Of a DNA stretch of 64,000 nt, positions 45,604 through 58,051 are shown piece by piece. The translations under genes were made by a program, and so were the position numbers. The DNA is from Hyphodiscus hymeniophilus. Lineage: Eukaryota; Ascomycota; Leotiomycetes; Helotiales; Hyphodiscaceae. Numbering within the stretch: the stretch's first letter is position 1; every line of letters starts with the position of its first letter. The stretch is from positions 620,001-684,000 of the forward strand of contig VNKQ01000006.1 of assembly GCA_016508695.1 (NCBI GenBank), in the 5' to 3' direction. Below the pieces are notes generated by a model. It ran no database searches, was not told the origin of the DNA, and saw only the letters and a program-made list of their open reading frames with translations.

Positions 45604-47114
45604 ATGCTGGGGCCAACACATCGTAATACAGTCATTGTTGCCATCGCTGTCTGCGTTCTGCTTACCTTCTGGCTCAATACTGGCAGGTTGCAAAGCACGT
45701 CCCTCGGTGCGAAGCTCAGCTCCTCCATATCGCTGAGTCCGGGTGCGTCGACAGCCAGCGAAGAACACCTACCAGCGCCAGTTGCGCTGTATTTTGATCA
45801 AGTTTTCGCGGAGAATAAAGGCGAATATGATTTCCCGGGCTTGAGGGAACATTGCGATCGAACGGAATGGACACCGGAGAGGGAGAATGTCTACATCCGC
45901 TGTGGGAATATGTTTGCTGGTAAGCTCAGGAGACTGAAGATTGGGCTTTGAAGCCTGTTCTGAGATCGTTGGCTCTCGAACTCGTTTTTGGCCACATTAT
46001 TTGTCCATATCAGAGTGAAGCATTTACTGATTCCCGTGACTTAGGCATGACATCTATCATGTCGGAAATGAAGGTGTGCTTGAAGATGGCCGTAGAAGCA
46101 GGAACCGGCATCATTCTACCTACCATCCCTCTCCGTGACTCGACCGACTTGAAAGAATTCAACACTGAGCATCCGGAGGCTTTCTTCCCTTACGACCAAT
46201 GGTTTGATGAAAAGCACCTCCGAGATGGCCTCGCCCGAGCTTGTCCGAGAATGAAGGTGCTCCATCCCGACTCTTTAAATCAAGACCAAGCAGACAAAGT
46301 CACCATCAAGAACGAATGGGAAATGGACGTGACGAAAGCCCCAGGCTACCATTTCTTCGCATCTCATTTCTGGGTCGGAAACCCGTTCAGTACCTTCTTC
46401 GACGACGAGTTCAAGAAGCTGCAAGAGACGTCGTCCACTGCCGGAGAGGGGGTCACTGTCATCAAAATCGACTGCATATTCCTACTCTTCAGGATCACGG
46501 ATGACCCCACGGGCAGCGATCTGCTTCTTTGGAATGACCTCGCGATTCTCATGCGCTTCCTCGAGAAACCGAGGAAAATCGTCCACAATCTACTCGAGCA
46601 GTTGAATCAGCCTTTCTACGGCGTCCACTTCAGAGTAGAGAATGACACCGTCTGGGGCTCCCTCGAGAGCCAGCTGGCTCTCGACCTCGACGCCCTCGAT
46701 AAAGCGTACTCCATGTACCAGCACGACGTCGGTATCGGCTCGAAAAAGCCCATGGTATACGTAGCCTGCGGCGACGAATCGCAGATGAAAGCCTTCATCG
46801 AAGGCGGGAAAGCGCGCGGCTGGGACGTCACCCACAAATGGGATCTCGCGAGACAGATCTCCGATCCCGAGACGGTGAAGATGATCGACGAGCTGGCGTT
46901 CGATTTCCAAGGGGCCGTCGACATGGGCATGATGATCCAGAGCCATTTCTTCATTGGCATAAGTGGTAGTGCGATGAGTAACACGATCGCGCATGCGAGG
47001 GATGTGACGGGGAGGTATAGGGGGAGCTCTCTGAGGGAGAAGATTGATGATATGGGGGCGAGGAGCTATCTGGTTCATGATGGGCAAGCTAGTTCCTATC
47101 CTTGTTGTTTGTGA
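45604..47114 (+). CDS. O-fucosyltransferase-like type II membrane protein
   Basis: Exons 45604-45919 and 46045-47114, 461 aa. A short cytosolic end is followed by one membrane anchor (about residues 8-25, TVIVAIAVCVLLTFWLN), as in Golgi type II glycosyltransferases. The luminal part has CGNMFAGGMTSIMSEMK, a first-domain segment with acceptor-type loops, then FYGVHFRVEND, like the H-x-R motif of GDP-fucose O-fucosyltransferases, and FFIGISGSAMSNTIAHAR near the end, like their nucleotide-sugar pocket. Fungal members are of uncertain specificity. The ATG at 45604 was preferred to an in-frame ATG at 45487 because it places the membrane anchor near the terminus. Function is inferred from motifs only. 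Confidence 0.75.
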
Positions 47115-48106
47115 TACTTGGGAGCTTTAATCTAACTGTAACCTTTTTGTATAATCGTTGTGGCGTTTAGCGGTTCAGAATAGGTGGCTATGAGAAATAC
47201 ATGTTGTCAGGGCAAACCCGTCACACCAGGTGTCTTCGAGTAAAACAATGGCATTGGGTTAATCGTCTGTACAATCTTTATAAAAATCCTTCTACCTACT
47301 CGACCCTCTGATTGACAAGGATATCACATTTCTCAAAGAGTAGGCCAGTGGTATACACATATTTACGACTTTTCTATTTCGCATAATAACACACAACAAA
47401 GACACAGAAAAAAATACACCTTCAGCCACTCTTCTTTAGCCACGTTCCTCTGCTGAAAATTCCAAGCCCGCTTACTCCAGGAGCATGTCTCGCTCAATTA
47501 GAGTGGCTGCAAGGAAGTGACAAGCACCGTGGACATGGTAATACGCTGTTTAGTCTTTCAAACCAGGAAGGTACAACTTCATGCTAGTATTGCCTTTCGA
47601 CCAAGTACAATCTTCATTCTGGTATATGTAACGACACCCGGAGAGGTGCCTTTCTTTCTGACGGCGAACAAATCTGCTGCGTGCAGGATCTGATCGATTC
47701 ATGGGCTAGCTACAATCGAGTCAGAAGCGGACGGGACGGCGATCGAGATGGCACGCGGGAAGCAACCTTCGAGCTGGAATCGGTACTTCAGCTTTGCCTC
47801 AGATATTCAGAATGTGGGTTGTTGGGAAGAGGTGATCGCTACGGCGTTCCACCCGCTACACGTATCTTTTTGCTACTTCGCATAAGTTCAGACGCAATCA
47901 GAGTGCCTGTTACAGACCATTGGCGATGTGACTTTCGATCATTCCACGATAATATCGCCTTTGCAAGTTTTTATTTCCTTTCTCTTCGACCACCCACAAT
48001 CTGACACAGTCCATTTCTACCTCGTCAAAAGAGTCAGTCAGGTAGGAGACACGCTCCCTCACATGTCTGCAGATACAAAATTAGATGTTCTGACAACAAG
48101 ACAGGC
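47115..48106. other. intergenic region
   Basis: About 1 kb with no supported gene. Confidence 0.45.
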
Positions 48107-48818
48107 ATGGCGAGCCTCTCACCTTCAGACTCGGAGTCTGAAGCTGCCAGGCTTAAAGCTGTCAAACTTCGAGTCGCCAGACCTCACCTTGATAGCCCTC
48201 CAACAAAGAGACGTCGACTCTCCAAGCTTCAAGCAACGAAGCCTCTAGAAGCCAAACATCAAGCCATTCAGGAGCAAGCATCGGCCTCCAGGTAAGTACA
48301 GACCCTCCATCTGTTACATCCTCCTCACCTGAAAGATCCTCGGCCAACCTCTCGAGCACAGCTTCACACGCAAGAAGTTCCTCGCAACAGATGCGAACAG
48401 CATCCCCCGTGTCTCCAACCCGAGCATCAACGCGCCGTTCTGCTGTTCGGTAACCGGGCCCCGCACCACCAGTCATACAGACCGCTCCTGGATATCACTC
48501 ACCAGCCAGCCTGAGCAGATGCAGGTGGACTTGAAGTGGCCCGAAGGCGTGGCAAGCGCGCTCGCAAAGTTGGGGATGATGATTGAGGTGATTGTCGTGG
48601 AGATCGCCTCGTCGGCGTACTACACAAAGTTCTTTCATCTCCTCGTGAGCCGTACGGATGGAGCGAGACGATGGGCTGCGTTGGAGGGCATCAGGGAGGG
48701 CGATCTTAGTGTGGCCGGCTTCATGTTGGAGAATGATAAGGGACTGGAGTGGTCCTGCGGACGAGAAGGCCATGGTGACTATAGGTATTTAGTCAACTTC
48801 TGGATGAAACAGGAATGA
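48107..48818 (+). CDS. small unrecognised protein, three exons
   Basis: Exons 48107-48291, 48336-48449 and 48506-48818, 203 aa. The second donor is GTAACC, weaker than usual, but phases agree and no stop falls in the joined frame. The first two-thirds are Ser/Arg/Ala-rich and disordered (MASLSPSDSESEAARLKAVK, then PTKRRRLSKL). The last 100 residues look folded: VDLKWPEGVASALAKLGMMI, SAYYTKFFHLLVSRTDGARR, then DLSVAGFMLENDKGLEWSC. The basic KRRRL could be a nuclear signal. I do not recognise the family. The exon chain rests on phase and composition, so it is less certain than neighbours. Confidence 0.5.
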
Positions 48819-50550
48819 GGGAATGGTGATTGCAGAAAGTTTGCAGAAGAGGCTGATCGAGGGGTATAACCAGAGGTTGATGGACGAAAGTTCAAATACA
48901 AACCAAAGCATCGCGAACACATTAACTCCCACGAACAGTCCTTTAATTGAAATCCAAGCGATCAGCAACAGGCTCTCGATACTGCACATTTTCGTTGAGA
49001 ATGAAAGGAAACGCCAACACACACAAACCAAATTGCCCGTGTCGGTATTCCCTACCATTTGTGGGATGGTGAAGGTCAAATTGATCCTTACATGGCAGTA
49101 CCAGCGTTAGCTAGCGAAGTCCATTTAACTCAGCTCTGAAGTCTTTGTGAAGGCCAATGGGCTTACACGATGAATCATCTGAGCTGTCATGACTCCATAG
49201 AGCTCCCCTATGATGGGTATATTTCTCACAAGGCAAATACAGAAGTAAGCGAGCATCGCAAGACGAGATGTCGTGATGATCTTCAGAAGGGCAAGGGACG
49301 AGCAAAATGCCTTATCATCCTATTTCCATAGCCTCGAACTGTATTTTCTCATGAGCTTCGACGCTCTTAGCGACACGAGCCAGCTTGATTGCCTCGACTG
49401 CGAAAATTGCCGGATTTAAACCACATCTCGTCCTGTAGAGGACGCTTCTTGTTTCTGATGGCAAAAGATGTTGCTATGGAGGGGAAATGGGAAGACATCT
49501 TGACTGTGTGGTTCCGTCCAGATAAGATGGTTACGCTTGTAGCCAGTGTGTAACGCAAAATCAACCCAGCTAGTCGCGATCCAAATTGCTCGATCGTGCT
49601 CGACGTTCGTCCACCACCAATAGCGGACTGACGCTAGGCAATATCACGTGAAACATATGCTGACAGTCAAGGTACCAGTAAGGAAAGTAGACAAAGATTG
49701 GTCAAGGCAATAATAGGAACATCAGAAGGTCGATAAACTTGGAAGAGCTGTAAGAACTAAAGTATACAGACGAAAATCAGTGGTGCGTGACATGGAGCAA
49801 GCACGGCTGGAAAGGGGTTCTCGGTTCTCACCTCAGCCACGGCATGTGCATGCAGTAAGTGAATTATGAGTCATTTTCACTCATTGTCTCTCATCTGCAA
49901 GCAACCCCGTTGATGCATGCACCATCATTTCTGAGAGTGGATTCCTTCTCTGCCGGGTAAGACTTTCGTATACTCCCTCTGTGTCTGTCCTTGCTTCGGG
50001 AATCGGTGGTGGTTGTACCACCAGTACCTCTTGCCTGTTGAGTGGTATCGGCGAGAAGAAGTGGGGCTTTTGGGTCTTACCGTCTTGATCATCATCAGCA
50101 TCGGTGAAGTCTCTCTGGCTGTTGTGGTGGAAGCGTGTTTTTCTTATTGTGGTCATTGCGGTATACACGAGGTGTCGACAATGACTGCTTCAACTTCTCA
50201 TCTCGACTCATTATGAGGATCTGTGCTATCATCCCATGAGATTATTCTCATGATGTTCAGTTGATGTGTAGAAGAGTGTATATATATCGACTTAGTACAT
50301 GCCTTTGAATTGAATCGTAAAAGCTCAACCCAAACGCCTGCAACCAAAGTATGAGAATGTAAGACTCTTCCCCCTTCTTGTGACAAGACAAGCTTGTATG
50401 AAGTAAACCATTTTTGCCGAAATGATTCCACCTGCCAAAGCAGGACATGATCAGAAAATCTACAACCGACATCGTCTGAAATCAAGCCCCAACTGTTTCG
50501 TTGTCCTTCTCCACTTCGAAAGCACATGCTGACTAGCGCACTGAGCAACC
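48819..50550. other. intergenic region with one doubtful small ORF
   Basis: No gene is well supported. On the minus strand, 49881-50156 can encode 91 aa (MTTIRKTRFHHNSQRD...), hydrophilic and without a known motif; it may be chance or the end of a spliced gene I cannot join. Confidence 0.4.
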
Positions 50551-51405
50551 TCAGCGTTCCAGCAACCCTTTCAATGCCTCGAGCTCTCCTTCTAGCCTCG
50601 CGACGCGAACCTTCAACTCGTCTCGCTCGGATTGTGTGCCTTTGAGAACGGTCTCAAGCTCACTCATCTGATCCACACGCTTCTGACGGTAACGGCGGGC
50701 TGCCAGAGTGTTCAGCGTGCGTTTAGTGACTTTGTCACTTGGTTTTGCAGAGTGCGATGATTTTGAAGGCGTCTTGGAAGCTATATTGCTTGATGTCTCA
50801 GGCGAGGTTGTGAAGGAATTATCTATGGGGGAGACGGAATCTTGAAGTGTGCCATTGTCTACCCAAGATGTGTTAGACTATTTGTAAAGTAACAGCAGAG
50901 AAGGCGTAAAATTACCTGATGATTGGTACTGTACGGAACGTGGTTCAGGAGGAGAAATTGACTGTATCGAAGGCTCCACTGAATGATTCCAGTGTGTGAA
51001 AGATCCGCTCAGGTCGGACATGCTGGTGAACGGCTCATTAAACGCAAAAAGCGTAGAAGCAGGTTCATCGAGCGAGAGCGTGTTGTCGATCTCTGCCCAT
51101 GGATCAAGGAAGGCCTCTCCTGGTGCAGAATCCGTGCTCCACTTCTCGATTGGTACAAAAGGAAGTGTAGACGCTTGGTAAGAGAGAAGGTCGGCGGCAA
51201 AGGAATCCCCCAAATCCAGAAGGTATTCAGGGGAGCTGTTGTTGAATTGATGGTGAAAGGAATTAGAGGAGTATCCAAGGAGGTTTGATTGGCTTTCGGA
51301 GCTGTTGTGGTTGGAAGAACTTGTTCTGGTTCTTGATTGCAGCACACATGATGGATCGTCTGCTGGGCCTGATGAAATTAGGGGATCGCGGGCTCGCTTA
51401 GCCCG
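50551..51405 (-). CDS. bZIP transcription factor, 5' end unresolved
   Basis: Exons (minus) 50916-51405 and 50551-50858 are clear; together they give at least 265 aa. The C-terminal bZIP reads KRTLNTLAARRYRQKRVDQM, then a leucine-zipper heptad region (LETVLKGTQSERDELKVRV, then LEGELEALKGLLER) to the stop, resembling Gcn4/CpcA-type proteins. Upstream lies a long Ser/Asn-rich region with a hydrophobic/acidic block (EYLLDLGDSFAADLLSY). The exon start at 51405 follows a TTTTGTAG acceptor and begins RAKRARDPLISSG. Joining it to the donor at 51548 gives an exon ending AADPIP, but no in-frame ATG is present there. The short frame at about 51624 (MEVAELS, then stop) could be an upstream ORF. Confidence 0.75.
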
Positions 51406-51605
51406 CTACAAAACGGATTGGTCGTCGGCAGACGGTGGAGGAGAGAAAGAAGGGAGTCAATTGAAGGCAGAAGCCTTTTGGAATATGAGGAAAAAAGAAG
51501 TTGAAGAGATGTAGATTTGGATTCTTCTTTTATGCCGATGGGACTTACTGGGATGGGGTCTGCTGCAGGACTGTGACTCAGAGGCAGCCAGCCCAATGCG
51601 GTCAA

Positions 51606-54063
51606 GAGAGCTCAGCCACCTCCATTATAAGCGAAGGTGCGAACTTGCCTGTATCTCAACCTTTCCTGTTTATATCTTGATCTACTGAAAGCCATCGACG
51701 ACCAGACCTTTGATGCTTCCCTAGACCAGTGATATGGTCGACTTTAAATTGAAGTCAAAGCCCCAATGCTCGATGCCTTCTTGCCATAACGTATCTCTTC
51801 ATGCTCACGTATCGAATGGTCGATCCCGATATCTGGGGCAGGTCCAGCTCCTTTTGCTTCCAGCATAGAGGGCTCAGCATGACACCTTTGCCTTTTATCT
51901 GCAATTTCGAGTTTCAATCAAGTTGAAGTTGGACGCTGTCCATCTCAAGTCGGAACTGCGACGTGCAACACAACTATAGAGTCTTGGGGATATAGAGACA
52001 AAAGCTGCCTGATTGGTTCAAGCTGGCGGTTTTGAAGTGAATTGAGATCCGAGTGGGTCAGTTTCAAGATAATCACTGTCCAAGAAATAACTGTAGGTGA
52101 AGTCACAACTCCTGCCTTTCCTCATTTCCGAAGTAATATGACAGTCACGTGCACAACGTAACTATGATTTCCTCGGCCGAAAATGACCCTTACAATCCCA
52201 CTATCTGCTAAGCCTTTTGTTCTCTATCGAAGCATTCAATGTTGTGCGAAGACTAGTCCTCTCGAAGTGTGATTGTTCTCGCCGCTGCACTGAATATTTC
52301 TTCTTGGCGCAGTAAAAATGACTGAGCTGTGGTTCAACGAGGCTTTAGGACAAGAGTGGACACCCAACAGGTCGTTAGATTCTGACCAGGCTCTGGCCCT
52401 CATGTATGAGCTCCCTATCATGACATTCATGTGCGATGGTCCTGTATGAAGCCTGGAAAGACGTGGGAAATTATACATGGGAAAGAGTTGCTTAGCAGCA
52501 AGATTCATCATGCGTATGGTGCAACTTCGAATTCTGTCATAAGTCGTAACTTGCTCTGACTTACTCTTGACCCAGCGTATTTTTTTCTTACCTACCGACC
52601 AAGCTCTGGTCACTAGACCCAGTAGGACCGCCTTCTTCGATTTCCCTGATAAATACGCACTCAAGATATCCACCAACTCCACCTACTCTACTCAACTGAA
52701 TTGCACAATCCAGTGCCGATTTTACCTTTGTATCTTAATTATCGCATTGATATCATGTCCCAACAACCACTTCGCCGCAAGTGGCTCTTTCGTTCTCACC
52801 GCAACATGCAACGGCGTCGTGCTCGCCTGCGCATCTTCCTCCTCTCCTCTACTGCTTCAGCAATACTGCAGGAGATGTCTGAATTCGAATGAAAGCTTTG
52901 GCAAGCAGCACAGGACATCAGGGTAGGTTGCTCGTTCAGGTAGAATCGCGGATGCAAAATGCTTATCACTGAAGCTTGTACTGAAATTTCAATTAAAAGC
53001 AGCTGCTCTGTCGTGCAACATTTCACGTGCGATCGGACTCGAAAACACTTTGACACTTGAGAATAACTCTTGCTACTTGCGTAATGTAGCCAGGACATAC
53101 GATGCGAGACGCTGTTCGCAATAGATGGAATATAATGCATATGATAGGATAGAGAGCTTCTTAAGTTAGAGGAAAATAACACTCGCCGATATCTCTTCAC
53201 GCGTGTATGCACGTTGTATCGAACTGCCCGAAGGAGCGTCGGCGATTACGCAAAAATCGCGCCACAAATAGCTCTATTACGAGCGACCAATCAAAGGACT
53301 CGATGTACGAAACGAATGATTCCAGGTGGTTTATCGTCGCCGACACTTTACCCGAAGGGGCAAGGCTCCGTTCAGCTTTGCAGACGTCCGGGCGGCCAAG
53401 GTCCGTTGAGAAAACGGTTTGTTCGTGTGCCAAGAGGAGGGATTTCCAAATGGAGACATCGATTGGGGTTCTGATGATGTTTACCGAGAGGGGCATTTCG
53501 GACAGCGAAGAGATACGAAGTGTCAACGGCCGGCCGGAGGGAGGGAGCAGAAGTCAGAGAAACAGACACGAGGATGAGCTTCACCCGAGTCACCCTCACC
53601 CCACGACGAAGTCTTGCTCGACCTTTCCCTCTTTCCTCTTGGAGTCTTTTCTTGGGTCTTTCTCGAGATCTGATCTGTATCTAGAACCCCCGATCGTAGA
53701 TTATCCTAAATAATACCATTTCTATGAATCTTATAGTGTCCGTATCCATCTCGTGTCGAGTTCTTTCTCCAATATGAAGTACTCCAGTACCCTTATTAGT
53801 TCACGGCCCAGAAATTAACCGCCGACCCACCTCACGAAACGCCGCTTCCGTCGGACCAACTCCAATCCGCCCTTCAAGAAGTCAATGATGCCCACCCACA
53901 TCTGATGTGAGAGCGAAGAATCTCGTTGATCAGTTTTCTTTCGTCCCTCTTTCTCTTCCCCCCACTCTCTCGCCCTCTATACTTCTCTCGAGTCTCAGCA
54001 CACCATCTCTGTGTGTTTGGTTTCCCGAATCTTTCGTGGGATACGAGTGTTTTCCTCAACACC
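51606..54063. other. intergenic region
   Basis: Nearly 2.5 kb in which I find no supported gene. Open frames overlap one another in several frames and lack family motifs. The last 130 bp before the RTA1 gene, from about 53935, are CT-rich, as in strong fungal promoters. Confidence 0.5.
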
Positions 54064-55157
54064 ATGGCCTCTCTCCTCTCTACCACCGCGAATCTCGCAA
54101 TACGTGCCTCCCACTCTACCTTCCGCGACCAGTACGCCAATTGCACAAGGCCGTCCGAGGCCTGCCCCATCAATTCCTCCTACTACTTCTACCGGGTGTC
54201 TCTCCCAGCCAACGCGGTCTTCCTCACACTCTTCAGCCTCTCCTTCTTCGGCTTCGTCTTCACCTATGTCTTCACGCGGCGCGCAACAGCTTTCACCGTC
54301 GCGATGTTCTGTGGCGTTGCGCTGGAGGTGATCGGGTATGTGGGCCGTATCCTGAGTTGGAACAATCAGTGGCAGCAGACGGGTTTCTTGATGCAGATCG
54401 TCTGCTTGACTATTGCACCCGCATTTCTAGCTGCGGGTATATACTTGTGTCTGAGGAGGATTGTGTACGCCTTTGGGCCAGAGAATTCGAGGATCAGGCC
54501 GGAGACTTACACGAGACTTGTAAGTGCCCTCCTTACTTCAAAGCCATACCCGACTAATGACTCGAATAGTTCATCCCATGCGATCTAGCGTCTCTCCTCC
54601 TTCAAGCTGCTGGAGGCGGCATAGCCTCCGCGCAAACGCACCAGAACAAGCCCCCAACCGTTGGGGACAATTTGATGGTAGCCGGGCTGGCATTCCAAGT
54701 CTTCACTCTGCTCATATTCATGGTCCTCTGCCTGGACTTTGCTTTGAACACACTCCGACGCCACAAGAATCTCGGATCTTCCGCATTCGACCAAAACCCA
54801 CTCTTTATCAAGCTCCGCTCAGAATGGCAGTTCAAAGCCTTCCTGGGCGGATTGACTTTGGCTACAATCTGCATCTTCTGGAGAAGTGTGTATCGAGTTG
54901 CAGAGTTGAGTGAGGGATGGACGGGGCATTTGATCAGGCAGCAATGGCTTTTTGTTGGGTTCGAAGGTGTTATGGTTATTGTTGCTTGTTTCTCACTTAA
55001 CCTGTTCCACCCGGCCCTCACATTCAAGGAAGGTATGGTTGGTGCGGGAGGTGTTGGGAGCGGGAGGAAAATGAGGAAAGCGAGGGCAAAAGCGGCTGTC
55101 AATGGCAGTGGAAGTGGGAGCGAGGTTGATGCGGCTATGAAGAATGAGGGCGTTTAA
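54064..55157 (+). CDS. RTA1/RSB1 family seven-helix membrane protein
   Basis: Exons 54064-54519 and 54570-55157, 347 aa. Seven hydrophobic segments are visible. Family motifs are ALEVIGYVGRILS in helix 3, LTIAPAFLAAGIYLCLRRIV in helix 4, FIPCDLASLLLQAAGGGIAS in helix 5 (formed across the splice), and IFWRSVYRVAELSEGW after helix 6. The last 40 residues are basic and Gly/Ser-rich. RTA1 relatives (yeast Rsb1, Rta1) are linked to export of sphingoid bases and resistance to 7-aminocholesterol at the plasma membrane. The N-terminus before helix 1, with NCTRPSEACPINSS, fits an extracellular end with a possible disulphide. The specific substrate is unknown. Confidence 0.92.
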
Positions 55158-55759
55158 ATGATTGTACATGACCTTAGATTCGTGATAGATGCCAGCATAC
55201 GTAGTAGGAGTTCAATATCACGCTTGAGATATAGTACCTCTTCAACGAAAGCTGTCAATTTCCCTTGTTGGAATTGCATTCTATTGTGAAGCAAGGAAAC
55301 CAAAGTGGCACTCCTGTCCACGTGGGAACCACGCTGTAAGTTACGAGCGTTCTGTCCCTTCTACACTTCCAGTCCAGTCTCAACAACACCCATGCCAGAC
55401 GGACCTATCCCAACTTACTTCCACGACGTTGAGAGTTACGGGCTCACAACCTCAGCCTCATCCTACAGAGGGTCCAAGAGAATGGACTAGAGAGGCATAA
55501 CAAGATTTCCTGAGTTGTGCCATTGTCCAGATCCCTCCTGGCGGTGGAACGTACTCTGAGTGAGTATTAGGCAGGTATCACCCGATCTCACTGGTGCTCC
55601 AAAACACCGAGGTTGTAAGCACAACGGGTATCTATGAAACAAGCTCCCGGCCCGGTCGGCCCGCATCCACAACATCCTCCAACAAGTGAACAACAAATAT
55701 CAGTGCTTCGACAAGATATCTTGGACTTTGTTGTCCTCGCACGCAATTCCCAAGTCGCC
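55158..55759. other. intergenic region
   Basis: About 600 bp with no supported gene. It holds the promoter of the second enoyl-CoA isomerase gene. Confidence 0.45.
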
Positions 55760-56584
55760 ATGGTGCCGCCTTCATACCTGTACGTTAAGGTGCAGCTTCT
55801 CGAAGAAGGCCGCCTCGCCATCGTGAAATACAACCGTCCCCAATCTGGCAACTCGCTACATCCGCGCCTCCTCTCCGAGATGTTATCCGCGCTCCAATGG
55901 GCCGACGCGCAGCCAGAGATCCAAATCATCATCCAGACAGGAGAGGGCAGGTTCTTCAGCACTGGCATGGACCTCCCGGACTCGGAAGATCCCCACACCC
56001 GACCAGCCGAGGAGAAAGGCTTATCATTTTCACCGGGCTCGAACTTCCACACCCTTAATAGGACGCTTATCCTTTCGGAAAAGGTCCTCATAGCCGCAGT
56101 CAACGGCCCAGCAGTGGGCTACGGCGTCAGCAGTCTCGCGCTCTTCGACCTCGTGTACTCGGTGCCGGACGCGTATTTCTTCACCCCGTTCGTGAAGTGG
56201 GGCATGGCAGCCGAAGGGGCCTCGAGTTTCACGTTCCCTCTTCTCATGGGCCATCAGCGAGCCTCCGCGCTCTTCCTGGCCGGCGAGAGATTCTCGGCGG
56301 AGGACGCTGAGAGGGTGGGTCTAGTCAGTAAGATCCTGCCTCGGGAGGGCTTCCTGGAGAATGTCATCGGCATTGCGAGCGCCATGGCGAAGATGCCGAG
56401 GGGCGCGATGAGGGCGACGAAGAAGTTGATGAGAGATCCCGTGAGGCGGCAGCTGCTCGATGCGAATGATCGCGAGTGTGCTGTGCTTCAGAATGAGAGG
56501 TATGGGTCTGATGAGGCTCGCGAAGCCATGCGGCAGTTTAGGGTTGAGCAGGAGGAGAAACGAAAGTTGAAGGGGAGGCTGTAG
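55760..56584 (+). CDS. second enoyl-CoA isomerase/hydratase-family protein
   Basis: A single exon of 274 aa from the ATG at 55760; an in-frame ATG at 55634 would add 42 residues without family features. Crotonase motifs are GEGRFFSTGMDLP (about 61-73), VNGPAVGYG (about 114-122) and Glu152 in WGMAAEGASSFTFP, the Eci1-type catalytic glutamate position. The C-terminus KLKGRL is not a standard PTS1, so peroxisomal location is uncertain. It is a paralogue of the cluster gene at 47-897 but shares no intron with it and lies 41 kb from that cluster. Isomerase activity on 3-enoyl-CoA is inferred. Confidence 0.88.
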   Translation: MVPPSYLYVKVQLLEEGRLAIVKYNRPQSGNSLHPRLLSEMLSALQWADAQPEIQIIIQTGEGRFFSTGMDLPDSEDPHTRPAEEKGLSFSPGSNFHTLNRTLILSEKVLIAAVNGPAVGYGVSSLALFDLVYSVPDAYFFTPFVKWGMAAEGASSFTFPLLMGHQRASALFLAGERFSAEDAERVGLVSKILPREGFLENVIGIASAMAKMPRGAMRATKKLMRDPVRRQLLDANDRECAVLQNERYGSDEAREAMRQFRVEQEEKRKLKGRL

Positions 56585-58051
56585 TAAAGCCGTGGAGGGA
56601 GTTTGCACCGGACAATGAACGAGGTCTAGTGGATTTTTTCCCTAGGTTTTACCCCAAGTGTCAGTCCCTTCTACCCTTAAGTTAGGTTTTGCCTGTGTTG
56701 GACTGTACTTTACACTCGCCGTACGTTTGTGGAGAAACGAGGCCGGGTCTACGAAGTCCACACTCGACGAAAAGGGAACGAATCATTTCCCGGGGTACGG
56801 GTGCGGAGACGGGCGCCCTCAATATGTGTCGTTACATCTACAAGGAGAGCGATGACGGACAATCTGCTGAGGTGGGTGTCATGAGTTCTAAGTTTCTATA
56901 TTCCGGGAGGGATTTTGTATAGCAGTAGCAAAAGTTCTCCGAAAGTGGGAGGAGGTAACGAGTACACAATGCAGGCCGCGGAAGGAGACTTCTGTTTTGG
57001 GAGGCTTCTGATGCTCACTGCCTTAATGGCTTTGTTGTGATCAAGTAAAGCAGGAGTGGTATTCAATCATGTTTCCGGCATCTTCAGCATCTGTATCCGT
57101 ATCTGGACTTTTCAAAACGACCTCTGGCCAGTATTTGCTTTCAAATCACTACGACTTGAAGTGGGGGGATTTAATTTTGATTGGTGGAGTGTGAATGAAG
57201 CAAGCCGCAGAGACTCTTTCTTTCGACAATGGGGAGAGACTATTGGCTTGAAGAGGGACAATTTCAATAGGGTTGCATTCAATCAAGCAATCAGGGCAAT
57301 GCTGGTGTGCGGGTGAGAGAGATTGCAAATTACGAGAAAGTAAAAGCAGGAAAGTACTCGTCTTCTCGTAATACGAACTTTCCTTCCGTCATATGACTCA
57401 TTCCATATATAGGAAGTCGGTCAGATGACTCCGTATTCTACCTTTAGTATATTATAACAGTGCTCACGTACGATGGGAAGTCGTCTTGATGAACTGTATG
57501 TATTGGTGCGTCTGAGGAAGAGAAGCTTCCTGAAGGGAAATTGTCTTAAGTACAGGCAGGCCCTAGCGTGTGTGCCACGTGACCATCATCATATATATCT
57601 TGAAGTCAATCAAAGCGTTCTCACGCTATAGTCTAATTGTGATTCAAGCTTCGCTGCGTCTCCTCCTCATCATGTCGTTGCCTGGCTCGACAACTTACTT
57701 GACGCACTTAGCTCATAACACTGAGATGTCTTGACTGGACTTTAATCTCAGCCGTGGTAGATCTGCCCGGCAAAATATTCTGCGCATTCTTTCATAGCGA
57801 ACACATCATGGACTGACGACGAGTACCGTGCTTGATGTAATATCAGGCGTTCTAGCTGCTCTCAAGAGGTACGCCGATATCAAAAGCGTGCGCTAGGACT
57901 CCTCATCTTGCGCTTGCAGCAGAGTCTGCAAGGACATGAAGAGGCCGAAGATCGAGAGCGTTCCCTGCTACTGTCCCACCCTCCCAGAACTCGCAACTGG
58001 AATTCATGGTTAGAAGTAGGTCTTTTTAAATTAGTTAAGATTGTGCTCAGC
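56585..58051. other. intergenic region
   Basis: About 1.5 kb; no supported gene. It lies between the 3' ends of the isomerase and C2H2 genes. Confidence 0.45.

Noticed and set aside
46590..47087. 165-codon minus-strand ORF
   Set aside because: It is the shadow of the O-fucosyltransferase-like coding sequence; the plus frame has the family motifs.
47681..48004. 107-codon ORF upstream of the 48107 gene
   Set aside because: It overlaps other frames and shows no protein-like features or useful splice sites.
52567..52926. Possible small CVNH-like lectin (SFVLTATCNG)
   Set aside because: Only a few residues resemble the family, the frame has no matching second half, and no splice joins were found.
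53207..53713. 168-codon ORF before the RTA1 gene
   Set aside because: Composition is random-like, other frames are also open over the same stretch, and no motif is present.
57056..57316. 86-codon ORF between the isomerase and the C2H2 gene
   Set aside because: Isolated short frame in an otherwise gene-free interval; no motif.
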